64,000 nt of DNA from Celerinatantimonas sp046054165 (GCF_046054165.1 NZ_JBFNXK010000005.1:186001-250000); one strand, 5' to 3'. Positions 37,111 to 47,114 are shown, counted from the first letter of the stretch. Numbers and translations: made by a program. The notes: generated by a model not told the origin, from the sequence alone.

Positions 37111-39177
37111 GTGGGTATTCTGAACTATTTTTTAATGCCTGATCGTCGATCAGTTATTTATGCACTTCGAGGCGTAATCTCAATGGCAATTTCTTTGTTT
37201 ATTGCCATGTATTTAAATCTCGATCGACCTTACTGGGCACTTATTTCCGCAGTTTTTTTACAATTTCGCCCAGAAAGTGGACTTGTGATTGAAAAAGCTA
37301 TCTGTCAGGTGGTTGGAACACTCGTGGGTGGGATCGTCGGGATCATTATCCTGAATACGCTAATGGGTTTCCCCATCCTTGCCATTATTGCGGCCGGATT
37401 ATGGATTGGATTCTGCTCCACGATGTCGGCTCTAGTCCGACGAATTAATTTTATTTATGCCTATGCGATGGCAGGTATTACTTCAACCATTATTATCATC
37501 TTAGTCGTCGTCCAGTGGCCTAATATCAATAGTCAAACGGTGTTTACCATTGCACAAGCCCGAATGAGTGAAATTATTATCGGTGCTGTCTGTGCCGCAA
37601 TTATCAGTCTCCTCTTCTGGCCCAGCAAGATTAAAGATCACCTGATCACTCAGGCCAATACGGTCGCCAATCAAACACTGAGCTACTTGTCCGTAGAGCT
37701 CGCCGATGAAGCTTCTCACGAGGCCCGCCATCAATATATTGATAAGATTTTGCAATCACTCACTGAACTCAGCGATGATTCTTCCGGTGTCGTTTTCGAG
37801 GGACCCAATGGAGCCGGGCATCTGCGTGCAATCAATCTATTTTGTAATAAAATACTGACGCTGCTGGCAACCATCCAAATTTTTGGGCGACTCAAACGAG
37901 AACATCCAGAGCTACTGACTCAAAGCTTAACCAAGCTGCTCGAAAAAATGCAGTCCAACTTTTATGATATCCGACAATCCAATGACTTCGAATATTGTTA
38001 CCAATTAGCCCAAAAACAGCGGCGGATGATCGCCGAGTATCAACTATCAACGATTCCACAGACGGCTCTCGAAGCTCGCCTACTTAAAGTTGCACTAGAA
38101 TTTGCCTCAGACTTAACGATGGTTTTAAAAGCCTACCGAGCCATTGAAGAACCGGACAATACACTGCTGCGTTCCCCCAGCCTTAGAACCCATCGAGATA
38201 TTTATGTCAGCCTAACTCGCGGCTTTCGAAGTGCACTTAGCTTTTGGATTGGTTCTTTTATCTGGTTTGAAACCAGTTCCTCTGCGGCGGTGATGCTCAT
38301 GCTCTTACCCGTTGTCTTTTCAATTATGATGGCTCGAATGCCCTTAATGTTGGTATCAATGGTGCTTCGACGACTACTCATTGGTGTCTGTATCGCTATC
38401 CCTGTCACTATTTTCTATGACTTATCATTACTGATACAAAGTGGGGCTTATTTTGAAATTCTGATCCTGATTTTCGCCGGCCCATTATTTATTGGGTTAC
38501 TTTGTCTGGCCAACCGACCGACCATGCCTTACGGTATTGGCTTTTCAATTACTTATATTGTCTTAGTCCGCCCAAGTACGAATATGTCCACTTCGTTTTC
38601 AATTGATTACACATTAAGTGCCGCATTGGGTATTTTTGTTGGTGTTTTCATGCTGTATTGGTTGTTTCAGCTAATCACCGGACCCAGCCGACAATTGCTA
38701 CAATATCGACTGGTCAAAGCAACTTATAATGATTTAAAACATATTCCTGATCATCCCCATCCCAAAAACTGGTTTAATCAACATATGGGAGACCGGCTAT
38801 TACGTATTGTGAATTCTGATCAAAACTCTAAGAGTCGAGCCCTCACTGATCTAGGACTCACGGGTCTTAATCTAGGCCATATCTCGATTCGGTTATCTCG
38901 TTATATCAGTCAACTTTCAGGCACTTTATTGCGGCCCCAACTTAAAAACTGGCAAGATGCATTAGCCGATGCTTTTCTGGCTTGTTCCCAAGGAGAAACT
39001 GCCCCCCAGTTTGTCACAGCTTGCGACACATTGGTTTCGGCACTGGTAGCCATTCAAGGAGAGAATGCACAAACGGAACTGATTAAGGGTTCTTTTGAGC
39101 GTATTCAACTCACCTTCGAGCGAACAGCCCGACTATTTCAACCGGAGCAAACCATTAGCCAATCTTCATCAAGCTAG
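37111..39177 (+). CDS. aaeB: Aromatic carboxylic acid efflux pump, FUSC family subunit AaeB
   Basis: A 688-aa inner-membrane protein of the FUSC/aromatic acid exporter family, with two blocks of about five to six helices separated by a cytoplasmic domain. The N-terminal block contains LDRPYWALISAVFLQFRPES, a family hallmark, and the second repeat at about residues 365-520 begins FRSALSFWIGSFIWFETSSSA in parts. Start is a GTG at 37111 with AAGGA before it. It completes aaeXAB. No LysR-type AaeR gene lies next to it, so control differs in position from E. coli. Slightly longer than E. coli AaeB (655 aa). Confidence 0.9.
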   Translation: MGILNYFLMPDRRSVIYALRGVISMAISLFIAMYLNLDRPYWALISAVFLQFRPESGLVIEKAICQVVGTLVGGIVGIIILNTLMGFPILAIIAAGLWIGFCSTMSALVRRINFIYAYAMAGITSTIIIILVVVQWPNINSQTVFTIAQARMSEIIIGAVCAAIISLLFWPSKIKDHLITQANTVANQTLSYLSVELADEASHEARHQYIDKILQSLTELSDDSSGVVFEGPNGAGHLRAINLFCNKILTLLATIQIFGRLKREHPELLTQSLTKLLEKMQSNFYDIRQSNDFEYCYQLAQKQRRMIAEYQLSTIPQTALEARLLKVALEFASDLTMVLKAYRAIEEPDNTLLRSPSLRTHRDIYVSLTRGFRSALSFWIGSFIWFETSSSAAVMLMLLPVVFSIMMARMPLMLVSMVLRRLLIGVCIAIPVTIFYDLSLLIQSGAYFEILILIFAGPLFIGLLCLANRPTMPYGIGFSITYIVLVRPSTNMSTSFSIDYTLSAALGIFVGVFMLYWLFQLITGPSRQLLQYRLVKATYNDLKHIPDHPHPKNWFNQHMGDRLLRIVNSDQNSKSRALTDLGLTGLNLGHISIRLSRYISQLSGTLLRPQLKNWQDALADAFLACSQGETAPQFVTACDTLVSALVAIQGENAQTELIKGSFERIQLTFERTARLFQPEQTISQSSSS

Positions 39178-39368
39178 GCTAGAGTTCTCCTCGGTTGCCC
39201 CTTATAATGGCGCGTGATCCAGTCCTGCAGCAAGGAGCTGGAAAAACTATGTCATATATATATAGATAGATTAGGAAATTCGGTGGCCATATAAGTCACC
39301 ACACCATCCGGCATCGCTATATTTATTGACATATACATATTTATATTTTCCCATTAGTTGGAGTAGAC

Positions 39369-40547
39369 ATGCAATTAGGTACCGCGCTTACCCCCTCAGC
39401 GACCAAAGCATTATTATTAGGCTCTGGAGAACTCGGCAAAGAAGTAGCCATCGAATTTCAACGATATGGGGTTGAAGTCATTGCGGTTGATCGTTATCCG
39501 AATGCTCCTGCCATGCATATCGCTCATCGATTTTATGTAATTGATATGCTGGATAAAGATGCACTAGAGGCGGTCATTCAACAGGAAAAACCTGACTTTA
39601 TTGTTCCAGAAATCGAAGCGATCGCAACCGCTAAATTGGTTGAATTAGAACAGCAAGGCTTTAATGTCATCCCAACAGCGAAGGCGGCTCAACTCACAAT
39701 GGATCGCGAAGGGATCCGTCGACTTGCCGCAGAAACCTTGCAATTACCCACCTCGCCATACCAATTTTCTGAAGATTATCAGGATTATCTCAAGGCTGTG
39801 GACGACATTGGCTATCCATTTGTCATTAAACCGGTCATGAGTTCTTCTGGTAAAGGCCAGTCTGTCGTCAAAACCCAAGAACAGCTGCAATCAGCTTGGG
39901 AATATGCCCAATCTGGAGGACGAGCAGGTGCAGGACGGGTGATTATTGAAGGATTTGTGGATTTTGACTACGAAATTACCCTGCTCACCGTTCAGGCTAT
40001 CGATGGGATTCATTTTTGTGCGCCCATAGGTCACCGTCAGGAAGATGGCGACTATCGGGAATCCTGGCAACCTCAACAGATGACTGCATTAGCTCTCCAG
40101 CGCAGTCAGCATATTGCTGCAACCGTCGTTAGTGCACTCGGAGGCTATGGGCTTTTTGGTGTTGAATTATTTGTTAAAGGTGATGATGTTTACTTTAGCG
40201 AAGTTTCTCCGCGACCACATGACACAGGAATGGTCACGATGATCTCGCAAGATCTATCTGAATTTGCCCTGCATGTTCGTGCGATTTTAGGATTTCCGAT
40301 TGGACAAATTATGCAATACGGGCCCAGTGCCTCTGCCGTATTACTCGGTCAAGGACAATCAAATGCTATTCAATTCAGTGGATTAGAAACGGCTCTACAA
40401 CACCCTCAATGTCAACTTCGCTTATTTGGCAAACCTGAGATCGATGGTCGTCGCCGACTCGGCGTTGCTTTAGCTCGAGCGGAAACAGTTGAACAATCGA
40501 TAGAACATGCTAAAAAGGTGATAAGTCAAATCAAGATCACTTATTGA
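39369..40547 (+). CDS. purT: Formate-dependent phosphoribosylglycinamide formyltransferase
   Basis: A 392-aa ATP-grasp enzyme adding a formyl group, from formate and ATP, to glycinamide ribonucleotide in purine synthesis. Seen are LLGSGELGKEVAIE at the N-terminus, PVMSSSGKGQSVVK for the ATP loop, YFSEVSPRPHDTGMVTM, and RRLGVALARA at the end. E. coli PurT has 392 aa. A GGAG RBS lies 7 nt before the start. I saw no PurR-like box in the 191-nt gap upstream. An unrecognised gene follows after 3 nt. Confidence 0.97.
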   Translation: MQLGTALTPSATKALLLGSGELGKEVAIEFQRYGVEVIAVDRYPNAPAMHIAHRFYVIDMLDKDALEAVIQQEKPDFIVPEIEAIATAKLVELEQQGFNVIPTAKAAQLTMDREGIRRLAAETLQLPTSPYQFSEDYQDYLKAVDDIGYPFVIKPVMSSSGKGQSVVKTQEQLQSAWEYAQSGGRAGAGRVIIEGFVDFDYEITLLTVQAIDGIHFCAPIGHRQEDGDYRESWQPQQMTALALQRSQHIAATVVSALGGYGLFGVELFVKGDDVYFSEVSPRPHDTGMVTMISQDLSEFALHVRAILGFPIGQIMQYGPSASAVLLGQGQSNAIQFSGLETALQHPQCQLRLFGKPEIDGRRRLGVALARAETVEQSIEHAKKVISQIKITY

Positions 40548-40550
40548 GCG

Positions 40551-41903
40551 ATGCCTTTAAAACCGACGTTACTTGAAGAAGAGTTAGCCCTGTTAATGGC
40601 TCCGGTTAAAACAACCGGAGTTCATTCGTTGACTCGAGTCATTAGCGCCGGTAATTATCTGGAAATTAACATGCCCGATGTCCAGGTAATTTATTGTTCT
40701 AGTATTGATGAGCTCATTTTTTCGTTAATCAGTAATACCGATATCGATGCCATTATTTTGTCGGGAGAACAGTTTTCCGATAAAGATTTCTGGTTGCTCA
40801 CGCCTTTACTGGTGAATATGGAACAAGCCCAGTTATTTGTGTATGGGGCTGTTCCTAAAATGATCCCAGATTTTCCCGATTTTGAATATTGTGAATCGAG
40901 TACCGAATTAATCATGGCGCTCCACCACTGGCATACTCACCTTACCGAACACTTTTCTGTTTGGCTGGAAAGCGGGCGAATTGCCATATCCAACAGCCAT
41001 CAGGGATATTTGCAGCTATTACTTCCAGATATTAAATCATCGTCATTTCTTCCTATTCATCAGATCACAAATGATGATCAACCATTACTGGCGATCATCG
41101 TTTGTTCACCTCAAAATGCTGAGATTTGTGAAGAAATTCAGTTTATAGCGGATCAATCCCCAAAACTTCCCATTATTTTAATTGATCAACAAAAAACTCA
41201 ATTGGCCAATACAGCCCATCATTTAGCTTTAACATTGAACTTAAATGTACTGGCAATCACCATTGACGATAAACATCAGTTACAAGCGATTATTATTCGC
41301 TACTACCGTCGTTATCTACGCTGGTTGAATCATCACTTTATTCCATCCAACCATTCAACCGGGTTCATCTACCAGGCTGAACAAAAGAAGCCTGTCGGAA
41401 CATTTCAATGGCCACCACGTCAATTTATGACCGTTCAACGTTATTATGTTCGCTGGCAGGATATATGCGCCGATGGCCATTCACATGATTTGGATCAGGC
41501 ATACGAAACACTACGAGCCGTATACCATTTCGATTATTCCCAGATGGTCATTGTTTTTGAAGGGGATCTTCCCAAACATCGTCATCTCCCGGCGCTAACC
41601 CGGCTGTTAGCTCGGGATGTTGGGATATGTTGGATCCCAGCCTCTATCACACAATTATTGCAAACCCGGGAACAGATCGGACTGACACAAATCTTGATCC
41701 CATTGTCGATCTGGCTCGAATTTGTTGCTGACGAACAGCGCCTTGCCGACTGGCAGCAACGTTATCAACAACGTAAGATCCAAGTTGGATTATTAGGGGC
41801 CAATAAAGAACTCTTACGCTATACTTCATCACTCGATTTTCAGCTGATGGCCGAACCCAAGGGGTCTGCACACCACCTTAAACCGGATTATCAATATCAA
41901 TAA
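40551..41903 (+). CDS. Uncharacterised 450-aa protein, possibly degenerate receiver/EAL-like domains
   Basis: I do not recognise this protein with confidence. It is soluble, without signal peptide or membrane helices, and starts 3 nt after purT, so is probably co-transcribed. By eye it has repeated alternating strands and helices. Segments at about residues 45-110 (IDAIILSGEQFSDKDFWLLT) and 180-260 (LAIIVCSPQNAEICEEIQF) resemble response-regulator receivers lacking the phosphorylation pattern. The last third (about 300-440) ends IQVGLLGANKELLRYTSSLD then FQLMAEPKG, which recalls the closing part of EAL domains without the catalytic ELE or metal residues. This reading is inference. Its 3' end overlaps the convergent NIF3/YbgI gene by 26 nt. 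Confidence 0.6.
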   Translation: MPLKPTLLEEELALLMAPVKTTGVHSLTRVISAGNYLEINMPDVQVIYCSSIDELIFSLISNTDIDAIILSGEQFSDKDFWLLTPLLVNMEQAQLFVYGAVPKMIPDFPDFEYCESSTELIMALHHWHTHLTEHFSVWLESGRIAISNSHQGYLQLLLPDIKSSSFLPIHQITNDDQPLLAIIVCSPQNAEICEEIQFIADQSPKLPIILIDQQKTQLANTAHHLALTLNLNVLAITIDDKHQLQAIIIRYYRRYLRWLNHHFIPSNHSTGFIYQAEQKKPVGTFQWPPRQFMTVQRYYVRWQDICADGHSHDLDQAYETLRAVYHFDYSQMVIVFEGDLPKHRHLPALTRLLARDVGICWIPASITQLLQTREQIGLTQILIPLSIWLEFVADEQRLADWQQRYQQRKIQVGLLGANKELLRYTSSLDFQLMAEPKGSAHHLKPDYQYQ

Positions 41904-42633
41904 ATTGAATATCCAACTGATAATTTTCCTGAAGCCACTGTCCCAGAGCCTGCACACCATACCGCTCTGTTGCATGATGTCCGGCGGCGTAATAATTGAT
42001 CCCCATTTCCCGGGCAATATGAGTCGTTTGTTCCGATATTTCACCACTAATAAAAGCATCTAGTCCCTGTTCAGCGGCCAATGCCAGATAACTTTGCCCA
42101 CCTCCGGTACAAATACCTACTTTACGAACAGGCCTTGAATGGCCTTCAATATAAAGAGGAGGACGATCCAGTGTCCGCTCAATCGACAATGCAAGCTGTT
42201 CTCCAGATAATGGTTGAGTCAATTCCCCCACCACAGCGACACTCCATTTATCCCAAGGCTCAAGTAGACGACGAATCGAAACCCCCAAACGCTGAGCCAA
42301 CTGTGCATTGTTTCCTAACTGAGGATGAATATCTAAAGGAAGATGATACGCCAACAAATTAATCTGATGAGCTAACAATGTCGCAATTCGCTTCCCTTTC
42401 ATTCGGGTAATAACCGGCGACTCACCTTTCCAAAAATAACCATGATGGACTAAAATCGCATCAGCTTGCTGCTCAATAGCCGCATCAATTAATGCCTGAC
42501 TCGCGGTTACACCCGTGACAATTCTCTGAACATCCGCCCGGCCTTCAACTTGTAAACCATTCGGACAGTAATCTTGAATCGCCATTGCTTTTAATTCTTC
42601 ATTTAAAATATTTTGCAGACGGTAGGGATCCAT
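41878..42633 (-). CDS. NIF3/YbgI (DUF34) family metal-binding protein
   Basis: A 251-aa protein of the NIF3-like family, sometimes labelled GTP cyclohydrolase 1 type 2 homologue. Seen are DYCPNGLQVEG near the start, DAILVHHGYFWKGE with the paired metal-binding histidines, YHLPLDIHPQLGNN and the late AGHHATERYG. E. coli YbgI is 247 aa. The two-metal centre is well supported; the biological reaction is not settled. It converges on and overlaps the preceding plus-strand gene by 26 nt, which suggests both ends are real, since both frames remain clean. Confidence 0.92.
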   Translation of the reverse strand: MDPYRLQNILNEELKAMAIQDYCPNGLQVEGRADVQRIVTGVTASQALIDAAIEQQADAILVHHGYFWKGESPVITRMKGKRIATLLAHQINLLAYHLPLDIHPQLGNNAQLAQRLGVSIRRLLEPWDKWSVAVVGELTQPLSGEQLALSIERTLDRPPLYIEGHSRPVRKVGICTGGGQSYLALAAEQGLDAFISGEISEQTTHIAREMGINYYAAGHHATERYGVQALGQWLQENYQLDIQFIDIDNPV

Positions 42634-42719
42634 TTAAATTTTCCTTTACGGATAATGCATTTCGGCATGGTAAAATGATCACTTTATTCATGCAACTATC
42701 AAACTAAGGGAGCCCTGTC

Positions 42720-43487
42720 GTGACTGAACAGAGTCAGTGGATCCAGGCGTGTTTTCAGTACTGTTTACATACACCACTGCTTTATGATCTGCCAACCGAA
42801 CAATCTAACCAGAAATGGCTGGATCAGTTTCGACAAACACTTCCCACACCCCTGCCTAAAAATTTACCAAGCCCCTCTCCACGGCTCGGTTTATGGTATG
42901 AACAATTATGGCTAGCCCTATTCAATCATCATCCAGATTTTGAAGTTCTCGCTTATAATCAAGCTATTATGCAGGATAAAAGGACTCTCGGGGCTATCGA
43001 TTTTCTGCTGGTGGATCATCATCATCAATGTGTCATTCATTTGGAAGTGGCCGTTAAATTTTACCTGCACTTCTGTAGCCAAGGCCCATCAGCTTGGCTA
43101 GGACCTAATCCAACAGATCAACTCCCCCGCAAAATCAGTCATATGCTCCGCCATCAGTTGCCGATCGGGTATCATCCATTTATCCAACAATTACGAAGCC
43201 GTTACCCACATTACCGATTTGTACAACAAGCCATTATTCAGGGAAGATTATTTGAACCTGGACATCAACTCATGGATGGAGGCTGGTTACGTATCACCGA
43301 CTTAACATCCGATCAAAAAAAACAATTAGCTTACATAAAAAAACTATATTGGCTAACGCCCGAATGGGCTCCTAACACCCCACAGCCTCAAAATATTACT
43401 CAACCAATAATGGTTTATGCTCAAGGGAAACAGATGATGCTAGTTCCCGAACAATGGCCCCAATTTGACAGCAAAAAAGGTGTTTGA
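42720..43487 (+). CDS. DUF1853 family protein
   Basis: A 255-aa cytoplasmic protein matching DUF1853 (PF08907): RLGLWYEQLWLALFNHHPDF early on, then DFLLVDHHHQCVIHLEVAVKFYL in pieces, and WLGPNPTDQL. The acidic-residue pattern D...hLEvavK resembles PD-(D/E)XK nuclease folds, but a nuclease role is only a suggestion. Start is GTG at 42720 after GGGAG. It stands divergent from the NIF3/YbgI gene and convergent with fbp, sharing a terminator with it. Confidence 0.82.
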   Translation: MTEQSQWIQACFQYCLHTPLLYDLPTEQSNQKWLDQFRQTLPTPLPKNLPSPSPRLGLWYEQLWLALFNHHPDFEVLAYNQAIMQDKRTLGAIDFLLVDHHHQCVIHLEVAVKFYLHFCSQGPSAWLGPNPTDQLPRKISHMLRHQLPIGYHPFIQQLRSRYPHYRFVQQAIIQGRLFEPGHQLMDGGWLRITDLTSDQKKQLAYIKKLYWLTPEWAPNTPQPQNITQPIMVYAQGKQMMLVPEQWPQFDSKKGV

Positions 43488-43510
43488 GTCCTCTATCCCA
43501 AACACCTTTT
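43473..43510. terminator. Bidirectional terminator between the DUF1853 gene and fbp
   Basis: Stem AAAAGGTGTTTG / CAAACACCTTTT, 12 bp, with a 12-base loop and A/T-rich flanks on both sides. It overlaps the DUF1853 stop codon and lies 18 nt beyond the fbp stop codon. Confidence 0.85.
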
Positions 43511-43527
43511 AAGCAACCGGTTATCCT

Positions 43528-44553
43528 TTATCCGTGAAATTCCGGATGCTCTTCATGTGAGTACTGGGCCATAAAAGCCTCAACCTGCTGGACCATATTT
43601 ATACTGCCACAGAAAAATGGCGTCCGTTCATGAAGTTCCGTCGGTTCAATATCCATAATCCGCCGAAATCCATCGCTGGCTTTGCCTCCAGCCTGTTCCG
43701 TTAGAAATGCAATCGGGTTACATTCATAAAGCAGCCTGAGTTTTCCCTTTGGAGCACTCGCAAATGACGGGTACATATAAATCCCCCCTTTGATCAAATT
43801 CCGATGAAAATCGGCCACCAAAGAACCAATGTAGCGAGAGGTATAAGGACGGCTGGTCTGAGGATCTCGTTCCTGACAATATTTAATATACTTTTTAACG
43901 CCATCCGGAAATTTAATATAATTGCCTTCATTGATGGAATAGATCACACCATCTTGCGGGATCTGCATATTTTCATGTGATAGATAAAATACCCCAAGAG
44001 AAGGATCACAGGTAAATCCATGCACACCATGCCCTGTGGTATAAACTAACATCGTTGATGATCCATATACCACATAACCGGCGGCTACTTGTTTATAACC
44101 GGGCTGTAAAAAATCATCCAAAATAACCGGAGTCCCTACCGGAGAGAGGCGTCGATAAATCGAAAAAATAGTTCCGACCGTCACATTGACATCAATATTA
44201 GAAGAACCATCCAATGGATCCATCAGCACCACATATTTACTGTGACTTTGCTTTTTCCCATTAAAAATAATGATGTCTTCTTCTTCTTCAGAAGCCACCC
44301 CACAAACTTCACCCCGAGCTTCCAATGCGGCCTTAAACTTTTCATTGGCATATAAATCCAACTTCTGCTGTTGTTCGCCTTGAACATTTTCAGCTCCGGT
44401 CGCCCCGATAATGTCCACTAACCCAGCCTTATTAATTTCCCGATTCACCACTTTAGCTGCTAACCGAATAGAACCCAGCAATTGTGTTAGCTCTCCAGAG
44501 GCTTCCGGAAACTCATGCTGTTTAGCGACAATATATTCCCCTAACGTAATCAT
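43528..44553 (-). CDS. fbp: Fructose-1,6-bisphosphatase, class I
   Basis: A 341-aa cytosolic gluconeogenic enzyme. The metal and substrate site reads VLMDPLDGSSNIDVNVTVGTIF in parts, after the acidic loop GVASEEEEDI; GGIYMYPSFASAPKGKLRLLYE and NPIAFLTEQAGG follow near the C-terminus. E. coli Fbp is 332 aa. A single minus-strand gene with its own leader; a long intergenic region separates it from ggt. Confidence 0.96.
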   Translation of the reverse strand: MITLGEYIVAKQHEFPEASGELTQLLGSIRLAAKVVNREINKAGLVDIIGATGAENVQGEQQQKLDLYANEKFKAALEARGEVCGVASEEEEDIIIFNGKKQSHSKYVVLMDPLDGSSNIDVNVTVGTIFSIYRRLSPVGTPVILDDFLQPGYKQVAAGYVVYGSSTMLVYTTGHGVHGFTCDPSLGVFYLSHENMQIPQDGVIYSINEGNYIKFPDGVKKYIKYCQERDPQTSRPYTSRYIGSLVADFHRNLIKGGIYMYPSFASAPKGKLRLLYECNPIAFLTEQAGGKASDGFRRIMDIEPTELHERTPFFCGSINMVQQVEAFMAQYSHEEHPEFHG

Positions 44554-45030
44554 GTATTTTTATCCCAACTATTTTAAATGGTGTAACCTGTTTCATGAGT
44601 TAACTGGCTATCAACAATGTTTCAATATATTTAAAAAACAAATCACCTCTTAACATATTGTTAATTATGATATTAGGTTGATTGTCATTTTTAGTTATTT
44701 CAATGCCACTCTTCTTATAATCTCAACGAGCGAACTCAGCGGCACTCATAACATTTCAGAGTGTAATCTAAATATTACATGCATGAAACATTTATAGTTA
44801 TGGATAAATTTGCTTTGCTTGTCAAAGAAATAAACACCGGATAACTTATTTATGATAATTTTATCGTTATCAGATATATACGATACTTAAAAATTTGTAT
44901 CTAAAATCGCTAGATTTGTACGCATAGCAAACAGGGTCTCAACACTGTTTCCAACTTACATGATGAAGACCCCGACTAGAAACGGACAATGCTCAATGGC
45001 CCTCAGAACTTCATGACAAAGGATTTCTCG
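44554..45030. other. Intergenic region between divergent fbp and ggt
   Basis: About 475 bp, AT-rich, no gene. GATAA (44854-44858) and TTATC (44867-44871) form an imperfect Fur-box-like inverted repeat (GATAATTTTATCGTTATC). AAACAG (44929-44934) and CTGTTT form another small inverted repeat close to the ggt start. Neither is strong enough to name as an operator. Confidence 0.4.
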
Positions 45031-46809
45031 ATGAAAAAATGTATAAGACCTCAGATTTTGTTTTTACCTCTTTTATTATCGGCTACGCTGGGGATCCACC
45101 CCGCCATTTCGGCGACACTTCCAGCCGTAGAAGCACAACATGGCATGGTGGTTTCTTCACAACGGTTGGCTTCACAGGCCGGTCTAAAAATCTTGAAAAT
45201 GGGAGGTAATGCCATCGATGCAGCAGTCGCAGTCGGCTATGCTCAAGCTGTTGTGAATCCGTGTTGCGGCAATATTGGCGGTGGTGGCTTTATGACTATT
45301 CACCTTGCTAATGGCAAAGATACGTTCATCGATTTTCGGGAAAAAGCCCCGGCATTAGCCACAGCGACCATGTATCAAGATAAGCAAGGCAATTTAATCA
45401 AGGGAGCAAGTCTACATGGTTATTTGGCGGTTGGTGTTCCGGGAACCGTCAGAGGATTGGATTTAGCGTTTGAGCGCTATGGGAGCGGTCACTTAACAAG
45501 AGCCCAAATCATGGCACCTGCCATTAAACTGGCCCGAGAAGGCTTTATCCTCACTCGAGCCGATACCGATATTCTAGATACAAAGACTCCACTACTCCGT
45601 TCTGATCCGCAAGCCGCTCGTATCTTTTTACACTCTGATGGCTCTGCTTTGCAACCCGGCGATAGATTGATTCAAAAATCATTAGCCAAAACGCTCGAAG
45701 CGATTGCCTATCAAGGGCCCAAAGCGTTTTATCAAGGAAAGATACCGCAACAAATTGAACAGGCTTCATCCGCAAATGGCGGTATTTTAACCGCCAAAGA
45801 TTTTGCAAGTTATCAGGCTATCGAGCGAAAACCGGTACAATGCCACTATCGGGGTTATCAATTCATCTCGGCACCACCCCCAAGCTCAGGTGGAACCACG
45901 ATGTGTGAGATCCTGAATATTCTTTCCGGTTATAATATGAAAGCGATGGGGTATGGTTCAGCTCAGGCAATCCACTACATGACCGAAGCCATGCGTCATG
46001 CCTATGTTGACCGAAATACTTTATTAGGGGATCCGGACTATGTCTCAATGCCACTTAAAAAATTGCTGAGCCCGGAATACGCCGCCAATATTCGAAAACA
46101 GATCCAATCTGATCAAGCCGGTGATTCCACATCACTACACGCCGGTGTTTGGCCCCATGAAAAACCTGAGACAACCCATTACTCTATTGTTGATCAAAAC
46201 GGCAATGCCGTTTCCACAACCTATACCATTAATGGCCGCTTTGGGGCCGGTGTCATGGCTCCCGGAGCAGGCTTTTTCCTCAATGATGAAATGGACGACT
46301 TCACCAGTAAAGTGGGTGCGAAAAATATGTTTGGTCTCGTTCAGGGCAAAACCAACGCAATTGCCCCAGGGAAGCGCCCCCTTTCATCTATGTCACCCAC
46401 TATTGTCACAAAAGATGGACATCCCTTCTTAGTGGTGGGCTCTCCGGGCGGTTCTCGGATCATTACGATCACACTTGAAACCGTCATGAATATTATTGAT
46501 TTTGGTATGGGGCCACAAGAAGCGGTCAATGCTCCCCGAATCCACCACCAATGGCTACCGGATAAAGTGTTTTATGAATCTCGGGGATTATCTCCCGATA
46601 CAGTTCATTTATTAAAAGCACAAGGATATACGATGGTGGAACAAACGCCTTGGGGAGCCGCTGAGTTAATTATGGTCGGATTACCAAAAGACGCATCAAG
46701 TACACAAAGCTCGGGCAATGATTCGGCCGTATCAGGAAAAATTCGTCCGGGGTATCTTTACGGTGCCAATGATGCCCGCCGCCCGGCCGGAGCAGCCATC
46801 GGTTATTAA
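45031..46809 (+). CDS. ggt: Gamma-glutamyltransferase, periplasmic
   Basis: A 592-aa precursor with a Sec signal peptide (about residues 1-28, MKKCIRPQILFLPLLLS to PAISA). The start at 45031 is chosen since AAGGA lies nine bases before it and the signal peptide starts there; an upstream frame would add 14 residues. The self-cleavage site is ETTHYSIVDQNGNAVS, with Thr381 as the predicted new N-terminus and nucleophile, followed by GFFLNDEMDDF and PLSSMSPTIV, which bind gamma-glutamate. The enzyme hydrolyses glutathione and gamma-glutamyl compounds or transfers the group. Terminator-like hairpin downstream. Possible supplier for the pxp genes 6 kb away. Confidence 0.96.
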   Translation: MKKCIRPQILFLPLLLSATLGIHPAISATLPAVEAQHGMVVSSQRLASQAGLKILKMGGNAIDAAVAVGYAQAVVNPCCGNIGGGGFMTIHLANGKDTFIDFREKAPALATATMYQDKQGNLIKGASLHGYLAVGVPGTVRGLDLAFERYGSGHLTRAQIMAPAIKLAREGFILTRADTDILDTKTPLLRSDPQAARIFLHSDGSALQPGDRLIQKSLAKTLEAIAYQGPKAFYQGKIPQQIEQASSANGGILTAKDFASYQAIERKPVQCHYRGYQFISAPPPSSGGTTMCEILNILSGYNMKAMGYGSAQAIHYMTEAMRHAYVDRNTLLGDPDYVSMPLKKLLSPEYAANIRKQIQSDQAGDSTSLHAGVWPHEKPETTHYSIVDQNGNAVSTTYTINGRFGAGVMAPGAGFFLNDEMDDFTSKVGAKNMFGLVQGKTNAIAPGKRPLSSMSPTIVTKDGHPFLVVGSPGGSRIITITLETVMNIIDFGMGPQEAVNAPRIHHQWLPDKVFYESRGLSPDTVHLLKAQGYTMVEQTPWGAAELIMVGLPKDASSTQSSGNDSAVSGKIRPGYLYGANDARRPAGAAIGY

Positions 46810-47114
46810 ACATGACATCAATAAACGTGAAGAGAAGTGTTGCACAAAAAATATCCTCCGGTCATACCGGAGGTTTGAGGGCTTTCAAAAAGTGAATTTA
46901 AGTGGAGACAATGTCATATTCAGTTCTGGATTAACATTGCCCATAAGACATCGAATAACTCATGAATCGTTTTATGACTGAATTGGAAAAATGCTTATCA
47001 AATTACGTGTAACGACTAGCGTTTACATAAAAGTTTCTACAGCTTCATTTTTATAGTTTGGCCATTTTAATTTCAAATCAACATCCTCTGAAAATGAATC
47101 AATATCAATTGATA
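46810..47114. other. Intergenic region after ggt
   Basis: 305 bp. Apart from the ggt hairpin at 46855-46873 I see nothing in it; it separates the convergent ends of ggt and the secreted-protein gene. Confidence 0.5.
46855..46873 (+). terminator. Hairpin terminator after ggt
   Basis: 8-bp perfect stem CCTCCGGT / ACCGGAGG with a CAT loop, followed by TTT on the plus strand and preceded by an A-rich stretch. 45 nt after the ggt stop codon. Moderate T-run only. Confidence 0.72.

Noticed and set aside
39178..39368. PurR box expected before purT
   Set aside because: No 16-bp sequence like the PurR operator was found in this gap.
44854..44871. Fur-box-like sequence between fbp and ggt
   Set aside because: Only the outer GATAA/TTATC are right; one base is missing in spacing and neither gene is a known Fur target, so not listed as an operator.
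46810..47060. Small frames after ggt
   Set aside because: They overlap the ggt hairpin, lack an RBS and show no recognisable product.
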